Positions 63,875 through 64,000 of a stretch of 64,000 bases of DNA are shown one piece after another. Origin of the DNA: UBA2589 sp965223235 (GTDB lineage Bacteria; Gemmatimonadota; Gemmatimonadetes; Longimicrobiales; Gaopeijiaceae); assembly GCA_965223235.1 (NCBI GenBank), contig CBDCVV010000022.1, forward strand, positions 1-64,000, in the 5' to 3' direction. The notes under the pieces are model-generated. The model ran no database searches and was not told the origin of the DNA. It saw only the letters and a list, made by a program, of their open reading frames with translations. Position 1 is the first letter of the stretch, and every line of letters starts with the position of its first letter. A program made the position numbers and the translations under genes.

Positions 63875-64000
63875 CGCCCGTTGGTGAGTGGTCGACTTAT
63901 GGTCATATCGTCGTCCGTCGCCTGGAGACCGTCGGGCCCCATGGAGCCCACGGTGTAGTTTCGGCGTCCGACCTGGATGAAGTACATGCGGCCCCAGGGG
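63871..64000 (-). CDS. C-terminal fragment of GspG-like pseudopilin (5' part outside window)
   Basis: Minus-strand reading from the window end gives PWGRMYFIQVGRRNYTVGSMGPDGLQATDDDMTI and a short tail to TAG. The PWG...Y, SMGPDG and DDDM match the C-terminus of type II secretion major pseudopilins (DPWGxxY, SxGPDG, DDI). The start is outside the window. Its stop overlaps that of the plus-strand secreted gene. Confidence 0.65.
   Translation of the reverse strand, partial: PWGRMYFIQVGRRNYTVGSMGPDGLQATDDDMTISRPLTNGR

Overview
The window is high-GC, densely packed bacterial chromosome with no gene-free stretch above about 300 bases and no rRNA, tRNA, CRISPR, integrase or transposase that I can see. 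Gene content (planctomycete-type DUF1552/DUF1592 secreted proteins, beta-propeller lipoproteins, FecR/OmpA/CHASE2 operon, BlaI/M56 pair, classical menaquinone genes, many secreted proteins with -AQ type signal ends) suggests a Gram-negative, respiring environmental bacterium, most like uncultured Gemmatimonadota. The phylum is inference. Two genes carry single-base frameshifts, so assembly error is possible.

Layout. 1-17000: a partial EF-hand protein, then a minus-strand array of three paralogous pairs (a secreted diheme PSD/DUF1592-type protein plus a Tat-exported DUF1552 protein), two of them followed by a secreted ankyrin protein. An FmdB zinc-ribbon gene and a DUF4168-like gene interrupt the array. 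17000-24100: a frameshifted amidohydrolase, a propeller lipoprotein, the FecR-OmpA-CHASE2/HD-GYP operon, an aquaporin, and arsR with a tiny Cys-rich ORF. 24100-28800: a minus-strand operon of two sodium/solute symporters, their small subunits and a cyanophycinase-like peptidase. 29000-36000: an outer-membrane protein and the menF-menD-menA-menE cluster, in which menD is fused in frame to a lipoprotein cyclophilin. 36000-45800: BlaI/M56, lipoproteins, an orphan membrane protein, an LVIVD protein, SRPBCC, ArsC-like and DUF72 proteins. 45800-49350: symporter, class V aminotransferase and serine hydrolase operon. 49350-55430: DUF411, receiver proteins, a NarL-type two-component pair, a tandem UspA protein and two small secreted proteins. 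55500-64000: an FMN glutamate-synthase-like protein, an SLC12-like transporter with a reductive-dehalogenase homologue and an ATPase, PadR, an Fpg/Nei glycosylase, a secreted lectin-fold-like protein and the end of a GspG-like pseudopilin.

Fourteen gene junctions overlap by exactly four bases (ATGA, GTGA or TTGA), so most minus-strand clusters are probably translationally coupled operons. These overlaps were used to choose starts.

The most unusual items are the triplicated diheme/DUF1552/ankyrin array, the 17-residue Cys-rich peptide behind arsR, the MenD-cyclophilin fusion, the cyanophycinase between two symporter systems, and the orphan cytosolic reductive-dehalogenase homologue.
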